From Paraburkholderia domus (lineage in GTDB: Bacteria; Pseudomonadota; Gammaproteobacteria; Burkholderiales; Burkholderiaceae): DNA of 64,000 nt. Below the pieces are notes generated by a model. The model was not told where the DNA came from. It ran no database searches and was given only the letters and a program-made list of their open reading frames with translations. This document shows, one piece after another, positions 16,657-25,453 of this stretch (within the stretch, counting starts at the first letter, position 1; each line of letters begins with the position of its first letter). The position numbers and the translations under genes were made by a program. The DNA is taken from NCBI RefSeq assembly GCF_905220705.1, contig NZ_CAJNAT010000011.1, forward strand, positions 62,001-126,000. The letters are read 5' to 3'.

Positions 16657-17421
16657 ATGCCAACGCCTGCCGACAAATCAAACTCAAAGGAGACCGAAGG
16701 CGTTGCCGTCATCGATCGTGCTTGCGCGATTCTGTTCGCCTTCAGGCCGGACGACGTTGCGCTCACGCTCGCCGAACTCGCGGCGCGCACGGGGCTCTAC
16801 AAGAGCACGCTGTTGCGGCTCGCGGGGTCGCTGATCCAGCACCGCCTGCTACTGCGTCTGGACGACGGCCGCTATCAACTCGGCGCGGCGACCTTCATGC
16901 TCGGCGCGCTGTACCAGCGCAGCCTGAACGTCGGCGATATTCTGGTGCCGCTGATGCGCGAACTCGCGGAAACGAGTGGCGAAAGCGTGTCCTTTTACGT
17001 GCGCGACGAGGCGGTGCGTGTGTGTCTGCATCGCGTGGACTCGACGCATGCGGTGCGTTTTCACGTGCGCGAAGGCGACGTGCTGCCGTTGGAAAGTGGC
17101 TCGGGCGGTCATGCATTGCTGGCGTTCGGCGGCATGCCGGGCGAGCCGTACGAGAAAATTCGCGAGGACTTCTACTGTGTGTCGATCGGCGAGCGCGATC
17201 GGGAGACGGCCGGCATCTCGATGCCGGTATTCGGTGTGCGCCAGAGTTTGCGTGGCGTGCTGACACTCGCGGGCCCAAGCTCGCGTATCGATCAGGCGTT
17301 CCTCGAACGCAATCTCGGTGCGCTGTTCGATTGCGCCGCACGCGCGACGGATGCGCTAGGCGGCGACTCACGCGCGATGCGCAACGCGCAGCGGCGCGCG
17401 GCCGAACTTCAGGACAGGTGA
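16657..17421 (+). CDS. IclR-family transcriptional regulator
   Basis: ATG 16657 (MPTPADKSNSKETEG) is preferred; the frame is open to 16588. The 254 residues have an IclR winged helix (about residues 20-80: ALTLAELAARTGLYKSTLLR) and an effector-binding domain (VSFYVRDEAVRVCLHRVDST, FHVREGDVLPL, GPSSRI). The gene is convergent with, and overlaps by 13 bp, the 3' end of the citryl-CoA lyase gene. The natural target is that MFS/CoA-transferase/lyase operon, whose promoter at 20.9 kb carries palindromic repeats. Confidence 0.87.
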   Translation: MPTPADKSNSKETEGVAVIDRACAILFAFRPDDVALTLAELAARTGLYKSTLLRLAGSLIQHRLLLRLDDGRYQLGAATFMLGALYQRSLNVGDILVPLMRELAETSGESVSFYVRDEAVRVCLHRVDSTHAVRFHVREGDVLPLESGSGGHALLAFGGMPGEPYEKIREDFYCVSIGERDRETAGISMPVFGVRQSLRGVLTLAGPSSRIDQAFLERNLGALFDCAARATDALGGDSRAMRNAQRRAAELQDR

Positions 17422-18233
17422 CGCTCGGGCTTGCCCGTGTAGGTGTAGCTCATCTGGCGCGGGATCGGGCCTTTGTTGCGCTCGTTGCGTCCGCGTTGCT
17501 CCCAGGCATGCGAGAGAATCCCGACCGCGCGTGACAGGCAGAACACCCCGCGTGCCAGCTCCGGCGCAAAGCCGAGCTCGGCGTAGATCACGGCGGTTGC
17601 ACCGTCGATATTCATCGGCACGGGTTTGTTCTTGCGCTGTTTGAGCAAGGCCTCAATGCCGCGCGCGATTGCGGCGTATCGTCCGCTGATACTTTTCTGT
17701 TCGACGCTGTCGTCCACGAGCGAAAGAAGCCGGATTGCCCGCGGATCGATCGGATGAAAGCGGTGCCCGAAGCCAGGCAAATACTTGCCATGTTCAGCGG
17801 TAAAAGCATCGACACCTTGCTCGACGGCTTCTTCCAACGCAGCGCCTGCTTTCATGCGTTCGGCGATGGAATCGTACAGTTCGACCGCCTGTTGACCCGC
17901 GCCGCCATGTACATCATCCAGCGCATTGATCGCCGAGGCCATCGCGCCGTTCAACGGCAAACCGCAGCTGGTCGCCATCCGCGAGATCGCAATCGACGGT
18001 GCATGCGGACCATGATCCACCGATGCAACCAACGCCGCCTCGAACAGACGCGCTTGCGCGGCGTCAGGCAGTTCGCCGCGCAGCATCAGCCAGATCATCT
18101 GCGGGAAGCTGACGTTGCCGATCAACTCCTGAATCGGGAAACCGCGCACCTTGATCGAGCCAGGATGAATATCGATGATCGAGGTGCTCCAGTACTCGGC
18201 GGCGAGCTTGGCGGCGTCGAATGCTTGCGTCAT
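17409..18233 (-). CDS. Citryl-CoA lyase (citrate synthase superfamily)
   Basis: The 274-residue protein belongs to the short citrate-synthase-like family that matches the C-terminal part of ATP-citrate lyase. It shows DHGPHAPS, GFGHRFHPIDPRA (His-containing active-site loop) and NIDGATAVIY, and ends IPRQMSYTYTGKPERHL. Enzymes of this family cleave citryl-CoA to acetyl-CoA and oxaloacetate. It starts two bases after the stop of a class III CoA-transferase gene, which could make the CoA thioester. The exact substrate (citrate or a related 2-hydroxy acid) is inferred. Confidence 0.75.
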   Translation of the reverse strand: MTQAFDAAKLAAEYWSTSIIDIHPGSIKVRGFPIQELIGNVSFPQMIWLMLRGELPDAAQARLFEAALVASVDHGPHAPSIAISRMATSCGLPLNGAMASAINALDDVHGGAGQQAVELYDSIAERMKAGAALEEAVEQGVDAFTAEHGKYLPGFGHRFHPIDPRAIRLLSLVDDSVEQKSISGRYAAIARGIEALLKQRKNKPVPMNIDGATAVIYAELGFAPELARGVFCLSRAVGILSHAWEQRGRNERNKGPIPRQMSYTYTGKPERHLS

Positions 18234-18235
18234 GT

Positions 18236-19435
18236 TCAGATCACTCCTTCGGAGCGTAGGTGGTCGATTTGTGCGTCGTCGTAGCCGAGCGAGGCGAGAT
18301 GCTCACGCGTGTGAGCCGATAGGACCGGTGCGGGTGTGGTCGGCGCCGTGTCGGCATCGGACAGACGAAAGCCCGCACGGGTGACGCGTTGCCGCTCAGC
18401 GGTGCCGTCGCCGGCGAATTCGCGAATGAACTCGCGCGATTCCAGATGTGGATGCGCGAGGATCTCCGGCACCGACATCACGCGCCCGGCCGGCACGCCC
18501 GCTTCGAAGAATTTCGCTTCCCAGTTCGCCGCGCTGTCGTGTGCCAGTGCCGCTTCGATTTCGGCCTTCAATGCCGCGCGATTCACTTTGCGCGCGTTGC
18601 GTTCGGAAAAGCGCACGTCGTCGAGCAGATCGGCGCGGCCGATTAGACGACACAGGCTCGCGAACTGCTTGCTCTCGTTTGCTGCGATATTGAGCGGCCC
18701 GTCGCCGGTTTTGAAGGTACCCGAAGGCGCGGCGGTGAAGTTCTCGTTGCCCATCGGCTTGGGCGCGACACCTGCGTTCAGGTAGTTCGACACGACCCAG
18801 CCCATCGTCGCAAGCGTGGCTTCCAGCATCGAGACGTCGAGCATGCGGCCGTGTCCGCTCGCGCGGGCATCGACTAACGCGGCGCAGATGCCGAACGCCG
18901 CTGTGAGACCGCCCACGGTGTCCGATATCGGATAGCCGACACGTAACGGTGCGCTGTCGGCATCGCCGGTCACGCTCATCACACCCGAGATACCCTGAAT
19001 GATCTGGTCGTAGGCGGGGCGTTTCGAAAACTCGCCATCCATGCCGAAGCCTGAGATCGCGCAGTACACGAGCTTCGGATTCACCTCGCGCAGCGCGTCG
19101 AAATCGAGGCCGAGACGCGTCATCACGCCGGGCCGGAAATTTTCGACCAGCACGTCCGCGGTTTTGACGAGCTCGCGCAAAATAGTCTTGCCGCGCGGAT
19201 CTTTCAGATTGAGCGTGATGGACTGCTTGCCGGCATTTACCGCGACGAACGAGGCTCCCATGTTGCGCATCGCCGCTTCCTTGTCGGCGCCTAAACGCCG
19301 CGCAAGATCGCCGCCTTCGGGGTGCTCGACCTTGATCACGTCGGCGCCGAGCAACGCGAGTTGATACGCGCAAAACGGCCCCGCCAACACGTTCGATAAA
19401 TCCAGTACCCGTACTCCAGCCAACGGCAGCGTCAT
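18236..19435 (-). CDS. Class III (CaiB/BaiF/Frc) CoA-transferase
   Basis: ATG 19435 (MTLPLAGVRVLDLSNVLAGP) fits the family start; the frame is open to 19513. The 399 residues carry the family N-terminus, GADVIKVEHPEGGD, LNLKDPRG, VENFRPGVM, and the catalytic Asp in YPISDTVGG. These enzymes move CoA between carboxylic acids through an aspartyl-CoA intermediate. It is the middle gene of a three-gene operon (MFS, CoA-transferase, lyase), so it probably activates the imported acid for cleavage by the lyase. Confidence 0.85.
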   Translation of the reverse strand: MTLPLAGVRVLDLSNVLAGPFCAYQLALLGADVIKVEHPEGGDLARRLGADKEAAMRNMGASFVAVNAGKQSITLNLKDPRGKTILRELVKTADVLVENFRPGVMTRLGLDFDALREVNPKLVYCAISGFGMDGEFSKRPAYDQIIQGISGVMSVTGDADSAPLRVGYPISDTVGGLTAAFGICAALVDARASGHGRMLDVSMLEATLATMGWVVSNYLNAGVAPKPMGNENFTAAPSGTFKTGDGPLNIAANESKQFASLCRLIGRADLLDDVRFSERNARKVNRAALKAEIEAALAHDSAANWEAKFFEAGVPAGRVMSVPEILAHPHLESREFIREFAGDGTAERQRVTRAGFRLSDADTAPTTPAPVLSAHTREHLASLGYDDAQIDHLRSEGVI

Positions 19436-19451
19436 CTTTGAAGCCTCTTGT

Positions 19452-20888
19452 TCAATGCGAAATTTCGTCGAGATTGCGATTGTTGGTGCGCGGCCCGAAG
19501 ATGCCGATTGCACCCATCACCATGACCATCGACACCGTGATCAACGCGAACACGCCAGGCACCTGGAAGTGGCGCAGCGCGAAGGCAATCATGAAGCCGG
19601 AGAACATCGCGGATAAACGCGACATCGAGTAAACAAAACCGACGGCGCGTGCGCGCAAACGCGTGGGGAACAGTTCGGTCTGGTACGCGTGATAGCCAAC
19701 CGACAGCAGCGTGCCGGATAGCGTGATCAGCACGCCCAGCGTCATCAGCATCGCGGGGGAGGTTTGCATCGCGAACAGGCTGCCGAACACGGCGATACCG
19801 AGTGCCGACAACACGATCAACGTCTTCCGTTCGATGCGGTCCGCGATGGCCATGCCGATCAGCGGTCCGAATGGATTCGAGGCCGCGATAACGAACGAGT
19901 ACATCAGGCTGTGCGTGATCGTTATGCCTTTGGAGACCAGCAGCGTCGGCACCCATGACGCGAAGCCGTAGAAGCCGATCGCCTGGAAGAAGTTGAACAC
20001 GAGCATCGTGATCGCGCGTTTGCGATACGGCGGTTGCCAGACTTCGCGGAAGGCGGCCTTGGTGGTGGCCGGTTCGACAGCCGGTACCGGTGCGGGCAAT
20101 GGTTTGCCGTATTGCTTCGCGACCTTCGCTTCGATTGCCTGCATGACCTTTTCCGCTTCGGCGGCGCGGCCTTGCTGCGCGAGCCAACGCGGGCTTTCTG
20201 GTACGCGTCGGCGGATTGCCCATACCACCACCGCGCCGAGTGCGCCGATGATCACAACCCAGCGCCAGCCGTCGATGCCGAACGGCGTTTGCGGCACCAG
20301 CCACCACGCGAGCAAAGCGACCGAGGGCACGGCGGTGTACTGCACCAGATGAACGAAAGCGAAGGCACGCCCACGCAGATGTTTCGGCACGAGTTCGCTG
20401 ACATAGGTGTCGATCGTCACCAGTTCGACGCCCACGCCGATGCCCGCGATCAAGCGCCACAAGTTGATGGCCGGCGCGCTGGTTTGCAGCGCCATGATCA
20501 GCGTAGCCGCGGAATACCACAGCAGCGAGACGGTAAACACGGTTTTGCGGCCGTAGCGATCCGCCATGCCCGCGAGAAAGAACGTGCCGATGAAGAGTCC
20601 GGCGAACGATGCCGCCACGAAGGCGCCCAAACCGGACACTCCGAAGAACGACGCGGTCGTCGTCGCGTAGAGCCCGCTTTTGACCAGGCCGGGGCCGACG
20701 TAGGCCGTAAAAAACAGATCGTAGAACTCGAACCAGCCGCCGATTGACAGCAGGAACACCAGCGTCCATACCGTGCGCGTTGCGGGCAGACGATCGATGC
20801 GCGCGTTGATGCCCGGCGTGAGCCCCTGCGCATTGGCGCTTGAATCGGGCGACGCCCCGGGTGCGTCGATCGGCAGGCTGCTTGCCAT
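19452..20888 (-). CDS. MFS transporter (metabolite:H+ symporter class)
   Basis: The 478-residue protein has 12 predicted spans, the loop 2-3 signature GMADRYGRKT, a second copy IADRIERKTL, and VPESPRWLAQQGR in the central loop. This pattern is typical of MFS sugar/organic acid symporters. A good AAGGAGGAT ribosome site precedes ATG 20888. It is the first gene of the leftward operon with a CoA-transferase and citryl-CoA lyase, so the substrate is probably citrate or another hydroxy-carboxylate. That is inference. Confidence 0.83.
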   Translation of the reverse strand: MASSLPIDAPGASPDSSANAQGLTPGINARIDRLPATRTVWTLVFLLSIGGWFEFYDLFFTAYVGPGLVKSGLYATTTASFFGVSGLGAFVAASFAGLFIGTFFLAGMADRYGRKTVFTVSLLWYSAATLIMALQTSAPAINLWRLIAGIGVGVELVTIDTYVSELVPKHLRGRAFAFVHLVQYTAVPSVALLAWWLVPQTPFGIDGWRWVVIIGALGAVVVWAIRRRVPESPRWLAQQGRAAEAEKVMQAIEAKVAKQYGKPLPAPVPAVEPATTKAAFREVWQPPYRKRAITMLVFNFFQAIGFYGFASWVPTLLVSKGITITHSLMYSFVIAASNPFGPLIGMAIADRIERKTLIVLSALGIAVFGSLFAMQTSPAMLMTLGVLITLSGTLLSVGYHAYQTELFPTRLRARAVGFVYSMSRLSAMFSGFMIAFALRHFQVPGVFALITVSMVMVMGAIGIFGPRTNNRNLDEISH

Positions 20889-20920
20889 GGAATCCTCCTT
20901 CGAGTGTCTCTTGTTCGCGT

Positions 20921-20953
20921 CGTTCTGTCTAATAGAACGACGTTCTGTTTAAT
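20921..20953. promoter_or_regulatory. Operator-like repeats upstream of the MFS operon
   Basis: CGTTCTGTCTAAT (20921-20933) is repeated as CGTTCTGTTTAAT (20941-20953), exactly 20 bp apart. Two palindromes overlap here: GTTCT-N7-AGAAC (20922-20938) and AGAACGACGTTCT (20934-20946). The repeats start 33 bp upstream of the MFS start codon. It is a likely binding site for a dimeric regulator, the best candidate being the IclR protein at 16657-17421. Confidence 0.6.
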
Positions 20954-21250
20954 TAATCTGGCGAGAGTAGCCCGTGTGGCGCCTGTCAGGAATTCGGAGT
21001 TGTACCTAGTCGCCATCCGCTCCAGCATCGCGAGAAGGGTGGCGAATGAAAGCGGCTTGCGCGCGTATTCGATGAGGGGATTCGGCTGTACGGAGATATC
21101 CGCGGCCCGGCTGCACAGGATGCTGCAAAGGAGGGTGCACGCCCGGAGACGGGCGGGTATTTCCCCCGCGCATGCAACGCATCGATCATGCGCGAGGATG
21201 ATGCGTTTCCCGGGGACTCAGCGACAACCCGGCAATGACTCAGTTACACC
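20954..21250. other. Intergenic region, no gene seen
   Basis: This is about 300 bp between the promoter of the MFS operon and the 3' end of the tannase gene. Short frames exist on both strands but none has a ribosome site, recognisable product or conserved motif. Upstream promoter elements of the MFS operon may extend into its first part. Confidence 0.3.
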
Positions 21251-22984
21251 TTAACTACACGCGAAACTGCTCGCGGCGATGATGTTGCCGCCTTGATAGC
21301 GGGCCACTTTCGGATACGCGCACAGCGGCCGCGTGCGTCCGGCCCCCCAATTGGCCGGCACGTCCGTGTTCGGCACGACATTGCTCGCATCGCGCGCGGT
21401 GGCGACCACGCTGTCCGGCGCCTTGCCCTGTTCAACCCACGCGATCATCGGCGTGAGCATGTCGAACTGGTCGGTGCTCGGGCCGCCGGAGCAATGATTC
21501 ATGCCGGCGATCGTGTAAAGACGGGCGAAGTTCGATGCGTCGCCGCCGTTGGCCGTCATGAGCCGCTGATACCAATCGGTCGTGTCGTTCGACGAAAACA
21601 CCGGGTCACTCGTGCCGTGATAGACCATCAGCTTTGCACCGCGCTGCTTCAACGCACTGAGGCTGGTCTCGTCGGGTGGCGTCATGAACGACCAGGCCGA
21701 CTCGTTATACACGCCGCTTGTGGCGAAGATCTTCGGTGCGTCGGTATCCATGCTGAAGTTCAGCGCATAGGCCGACAACTGGCTCAACACCGACGCACTC
21801 TGTGGCGGCGTGGTGAACGTGAACGCCGCTGCGGCGGGATCGAGGGTGATCGAGTTTGCCTGCTTCCATGCCGACCAGCCCGGGCCGAGGCCGGCGTCGT
21901 AAGGGAAGCTTGAATACAGGGCCGTGCCGGCGCTGTTGCGTGCGCCCGAGAAGACGTTGCCGATCGCGTCCTTCTGCGCGCTCGTCAGACACGTCCCGTC
22001 GCGCACGTTGTTCGTGCAGGTGGGCACGTCCGTCGCCAGACTGAAGTTTGCCTGGCATGCCTTGATATCCTGAATGAGACCGTCGCTGGCGCCGTCGAGT
22101 GCGTCGCATTTGGCCAATATCTTCGACGCCACCATCTGACGCTCCGTTGCGGTAAAGCCGGTCGTGATGTCGGGCAGGCCGTTCGCGGTTGTGGCGGTCG
22201 CCGCCTTCGCCAATTGCTGCGCGCTCCACATTTCGCCGATGGCTGCTTTTGGCAAGTGAAAGCCCGGGTCGCCGGCGATTATCCCGTCATATTCCGCCGA
22301 AGAACGTGCCGCCGCGACCAGCGCATGACGGCCACCGTTGGAGCAACCGTCGAAGTAGCTACGGTCCGGCCCCTTACCGTAGGCGAGTTTGATCACCTGT
22401 TTGGCCATCGGCGTGAGTGTGGCGACTGCGTTGTAGCCATAGTCGAGGCGCGCTTGCGGGTCGAGTCCGAACAGTGGATTCTGCGCCGCGCTGTGCCCCG
22501 CATCCGAGCTGATCACGGCGAAGCCCATGTTGAGCGCGTCGTTGGTCGGGCCGCCGCCGCCGATTTCGCCGGTTGCGGTCACAACATTCCCGTCGAGGCC
22601 GCCATTGGCCTGATAGAAGAAGCGCCCGTTCCATGCCAGCGGCAGGCGCATCTCGAAGCCGATGGCGTACGTTTTGCCGTCGACGTTGCTCACACGCTGG
22701 TTCATGCTGCCCTGGATCAGGCAGTGCTCGGCGATCGGTTTGCCGGCTACGTTGAGTGTGCCGGCCGCGACGTCCGTCACCGAGGTGAAGACGGTGTTGG
22801 CGAACGTGAGTTTCGCGGCGAGTGCGGCGCAATTGCCGGCGAGCGTGCCGGGCGAGGCGGCGCTCAGTTGTGGCAGCGCATTGGCGCTCGTGCTGGAGAC
22901 GGCCGGGTCGCTAACATCATTTCCGCCGCACGCGGCGAGTGTTAGTGCCGCCGCAGCAGCCAGTGCGATGGATGTGTGCTTCAT
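21251..22984 (-). CDS. Tannase/feruloyl esterase family lipoprotein
   Basis: ATG 22984 starts MKHTSIALAAAAALTLAACG, a lipoprotein signal with LAAC lipobox. The 577 residues show the family's CS-D-HC arrangement: the nucleophile Ser in GCSNGGRHA, Asp in HGTSDPVFSSNDT, and His in GMNHCSG, with Cys residues adjacent to Ser and His. These alpha/beta hydrolases release gallate, ferulate or other phenolic acids from esters. It is last in a leftward run after a porin and an aromatic acid transporter and next to ferulate genes, so release of hydroxycinnamates outside or at the cell surface is likely. The preferred ester is unknown. Confidence 0.85.
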   Translation of the reverse strand: MKHTSIALAAAAALTLAACGGNDVSDPAVSSTSANALPQLSAASPGTLAGNCAALAAKLTFANTVFTSVTDVAAGTLNVAGKPIAEHCLIQGSMNQRVSNVDGKTYAIGFEMRLPLAWNGRFFYQANGGLDGNVVTATGEIGGGGPTNDALNMGFAVISSDAGHSAAQNPLFGLDPQARLDYGYNAVATLTPMAKQVIKLAYGKGPDRSYFDGCSNGGRHALVAAARSSAEYDGIIAGDPGFHLPKAAIGEMWSAQQLAKAATATTANGLPDITTGFTATERQMVASKILAKCDALDGASDGLIQDIKACQANFSLATDVPTCTNNVRDGTCLTSAQKDAIGNVFSGARNSAGTALYSSFPYDAGLGPGWSAWKQANSITLDPAAAAFTFTTPPQSASVLSQLSAYALNFSMDTDAPKIFATSGVYNESAWSFMTPPDETSLSALKQRGAKLMVYHGTSDPVFSSNDTTDWYQRLMTANGGDASNFARLYTIAGMNHCSGGPSTDQFDMLTPMIAWVEQGKAPDSVVATARDASNVVPNTDVPANWGAGRTRPLCAYPKVARYQGGNIIAASSFACS

Positions 22985-22994
22985 GCAGTGTCCC

Positions 22995-24134
22995 CTAGAA
23001 CGAATGACGAATGCCAACCATCGCGCCGGTCTGACCGGTGCCCGCCGTGGGTGTCGTGCCGCCACCACCGGCGCTGACCGAGTAGCGCGCCTTGGCGCTG
23101 TTGGCGAGATACGAGCCTTGCGCATAGACGGCCGTGCGCTTCGACAGCAGATAGGTGGTGCGCAGCGTGCCCATCGTGGCGCGCGTGTCGTGGTCGCTAT
23201 TGGTGATGTGATAGACCTCGCCGTCAACGATGAACGCAGGCGTCACGAAGTACGAGGCGCCGACGAAGAACAGATTCGAGCGCACGTCCGCAATCGTGAC
23301 GGACGATGGGTCGACACGGCGATTGAGCCAGCCCGCGCCGATCTTTGCCTTGCCGATATTCGCGTAGGCGCTGACGTGGGTGCGGATGTCCTTGTCGGCG
23401 GCATTCGTGAGTGGAATAGGCGCAACGCCGTCGAAGAAGTTTGCCGCTGCCGTGCTTCCGCCACGCTGCTCTTCATACGAAGCCGCGACGCCGAACAGCG
23501 GCGCGTCGTACTTCAGCATGACCGACCACTCGCGGCATGCCGTTGCATTCCCGGGTACCGAACCGGTGCAGGTGCCCTGGCCCGGCGAGTTACCGGTGCC
23601 GGCCGCGTCACGCCCAAACGAATAGTTCGCGCCGAGCGTCACGCCTGCATACGTGCCGAGGTAGGTCACGGAGTTATCGGCGCGGGCGTTCGGCACGTAG
23701 GCGTCGAGCGAGCCCAGGCCATAGATGTCCGGGCCGATCAGGTCCGCGCCCATCAGCGCGAAATACGTCATCGTGTACTGGCGTCCGAACGAAACCGTGC
23801 CGTACGGGCTCTTGATGCCCACAAACGCCTGACGTCCGAATAGCCGGCCGCCCTGGCCGAGATCGCCGGCGCGCACGTTGAAGCCACTTTCCAGCGTGAA
23901 TACCGCGCTATAGCCGCCGCCCAGATCTTCATTACCGCGCAGACCCCAACGCGAGGGCAGTTCGCCGGTGACCGCCGGCATGCGAAAAACGCTTTGTCCT
24001 GCGGCGTTGGCGTGCGATACGTATTCGATGCCGGTGTCGATGATGCCGTAGAGCGTCACGCTCGATTGGGCCGCTGCCGCGCCGCTGACGGTGCACAATG
24101 CGCCGCAAAGAAGAAGGCGTGTGGATGCTTGCAT
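22995..24134 (-). CDS. General porin (Gram-negative, OmpC-like)
   Basis: ATG 24134 gives 379 residues with a signal peptide (MQASTRLLLCGALCTVSGAA). The mature start QSSVTLYGIIDTGIEYV and RWGLRGNEDLGGG, the FGRQAFVGI and TVSFGRQY strands, and the C-terminal Phe (GIRHSF) are hallmarks of betaproteobacterial trimeric porins. It lies 10 bp upstream of the tannase gene and 71 bp downstream of the aromatic acid transporter, so it is probably co-expressed and provides outer-membrane uptake of phenolic acids. Confidence 0.9.
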   Translation of the reverse strand: MQASTRLLLCGALCTVSGAAAAQSSVTLYGIIDTGIEYVSHANAAGQSVFRMPAVTGELPSRWGLRGNEDLGGGYSAVFTLESGFNVRAGDLGQGGRLFGRQAFVGIKSPYGTVSFGRQYTMTYFALMGADLIGPDIYGLGSLDAYVPNARADNSVTYLGTYAGVTLGANYSFGRDAAGTGNSPGQGTCTGSVPGNATACREWSVMLKYDAPLFGVAASYEEQRGGSTAAANFFDGVAPIPLTNAADKDIRTHVSAYANIGKAKIGAGWLNRRVDPSSVTIADVRSNLFFVGASYFVTPAFIVDGEVYHITNSDHDTRATMGTLRTTYLLSKRTAVYAQGSYLANSAKARYSVSAGGGGTTPTAGTGQTGAMVGIRHSF

Positions 24135-24205
24135 GCAGAGTGTCTCCAAACCGTTGATTGAATGAGTTTGTTGTTGGGTTCTTTTGGGTTTGCCTGGACG
24201 ACCGG

Positions 24206-25453
24206 TCAGTCGTCGGCGCGCGGGCGGCGCAGCAACAGCAACGCGGCAGCGGCGGCGATCAGCGTGACGGGAATGCTTGCGCCGATGACCGTCGACGAAC
24301 TGCGGCCCATCGCCAGCAATTGACCTGCTGCCAGCGGTCCGACCACCGAACCGATACGGCCCACCGCCACGGCTGCGCCGACGCCGGTGCCGCGCATGGC
24401 AGTCGGGTAGAACGCCGCCGAGAGTGCGTACAGCACCGATTGCCCGCCGATCACGAACATCCCCGCGAAGAAGGCCGAGGTTGCGAGCGCGCCGAAGCCG
24501 GGCGCCATCGAGAGCGCCGCGAGCGACGCGATGATCCCGACGTACATGCCCGCCACCACGACGCCCGAGCGCATCCGGTCCATCAACATGCCGATGCACA
24601 ACGCGCCGATGCCGCCGCCGATGTTGAAGAAAATCTGCACATAACCCACTTGCGCGCGCGACAGGCCGCTTGCCGCCATCAGCGAAGGCAGCCAGTTGAG
24701 CAGGAAGTAGAGGACGATCAGCGTGCAGAAATAGCTGACCCAGATCTGCACGGTCGAGAGGCCGCGTGTGCCGCCGAACAGGATCTCGCCGACCGGCGCG
24801 GGCTTCGCATGACCGTCTCGCGAAGCCTTGGTGAATGCCTTCGAATCCGCGAGAAACAGGAGCAACAGCGGGACCAGCACCAACGGCCCCGCGCCGCCGA
24901 CGTAGAAGATGTGCCGCCACTCGGTGTCACCAGCACTCAGCACGCCGATCACCGAAGCGATCACGCCGCCGAACGGAATGCCGCAATACATCACGCTCAC
25001 CGCAGTGCTGCGCGAACGCGGCTCGACCGCTTCGGATGACAACGCGATCAGATTCGGCAGTGCGCCGCCCAGGCCGATGCCTGTCAGTACTCGCACGATT
25101 ACCAGCGTGTGAAAGTCGCTCACCAGCGCGGTCGCAATCGATAGCAAGCCGAACAGGCAGGCGGAAATCACCAGCACACGCTTGCGGCCGATCCGGTCGG
25201 CAAGCCGTCCGCCGAACATCGCGCCCGGCAGCAAGCCGAAGGTCCCAGCGCTGAACGCGAGCCCCATTTGCCCGACCGACAAACCGAACTCGCGTGCCAT
25301 TCGCGGCGCGGCGACGCCGACCGACTGCAGGTCGAGCCCTTCGAGCAGCGCGATGGCAAAACACAAGCCGAGTGTGACGAAGGTGTTCGACCGGCTGGAC
25401 GTCGCCGGTCCGGCAAGACTTTCTGTCGAGGGTAGTGTTCCGGTTCTTTTCAC
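24206..25453 (-). CDS. MFS aromatic acid:H+ symporter (AAHS family)
   Basis: The start is taken as GTG 25453 because AAGGA lies eight bases upstream; the frame is open to 25531. The roughly 415 residues form 12 spans with GGRLADRIGRKRVL, MYCGIPFGGVIAS and GGQSVLYALSAAFYPTAMRG, typical of AAHS carriers for benzoate, 4-hydroxybenzoate or hydroxycinnamates. It lies between the MarR regulator and the porin. With ferulate catabolic genes next door, ferulate/p-coumarate uptake is the likely role. Confidence 0.85.
   Translation of the reverse strand: MKRTGTLPSTESLAGPATSSRSNTFVTLGLCFAIALLEGLDLQSVGVAAPRMAREFGLSVGQMGLAFSAGTFGLLPGAMFGGRLADRIGRKRVLVISACLFGLLSIATALVSDFHTLVIVRVLTGIGLGGALPNLIALSSEAVEPRSRSTAVSVMYCGIPFGGVIASVIGVLSAGDTEWRHIFYVGGAGPLVLVPLLLLFLADSKAFTKASRDGHAKPAPVGEILFGGTRGLSTVQIWVSYFCTLIVLYFLLNWLPSLMAASGLSRAQVGYVQIFFNIGGGIGALCIGMLMDRMRSGVVVAGMYVGIIASLAALSMAPGFGALATSAFFAGMFVIGGQSVLYALSAAFYPTAMRGTGVGAAVAVGRIGSVVGPLAAGQLLAMGRSSSTVIGASIPVTLIAAAAALLLLRRPRADD

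Noticed and set aside
19432..20769. 445-codon minus frame overlapping the MFS gene
   Set aside because: Same strand, other phase. The MFS frame has the signatures and membrane spans, while this one is Arg-rich without hydrophobic segments.
22662..23843. 393-codon plus frame across tannase and porin genes
   Set aside because: It crosses two genuine minus-strand genes with clear signal peptides and motifs, so it is a GC-bias artefact.
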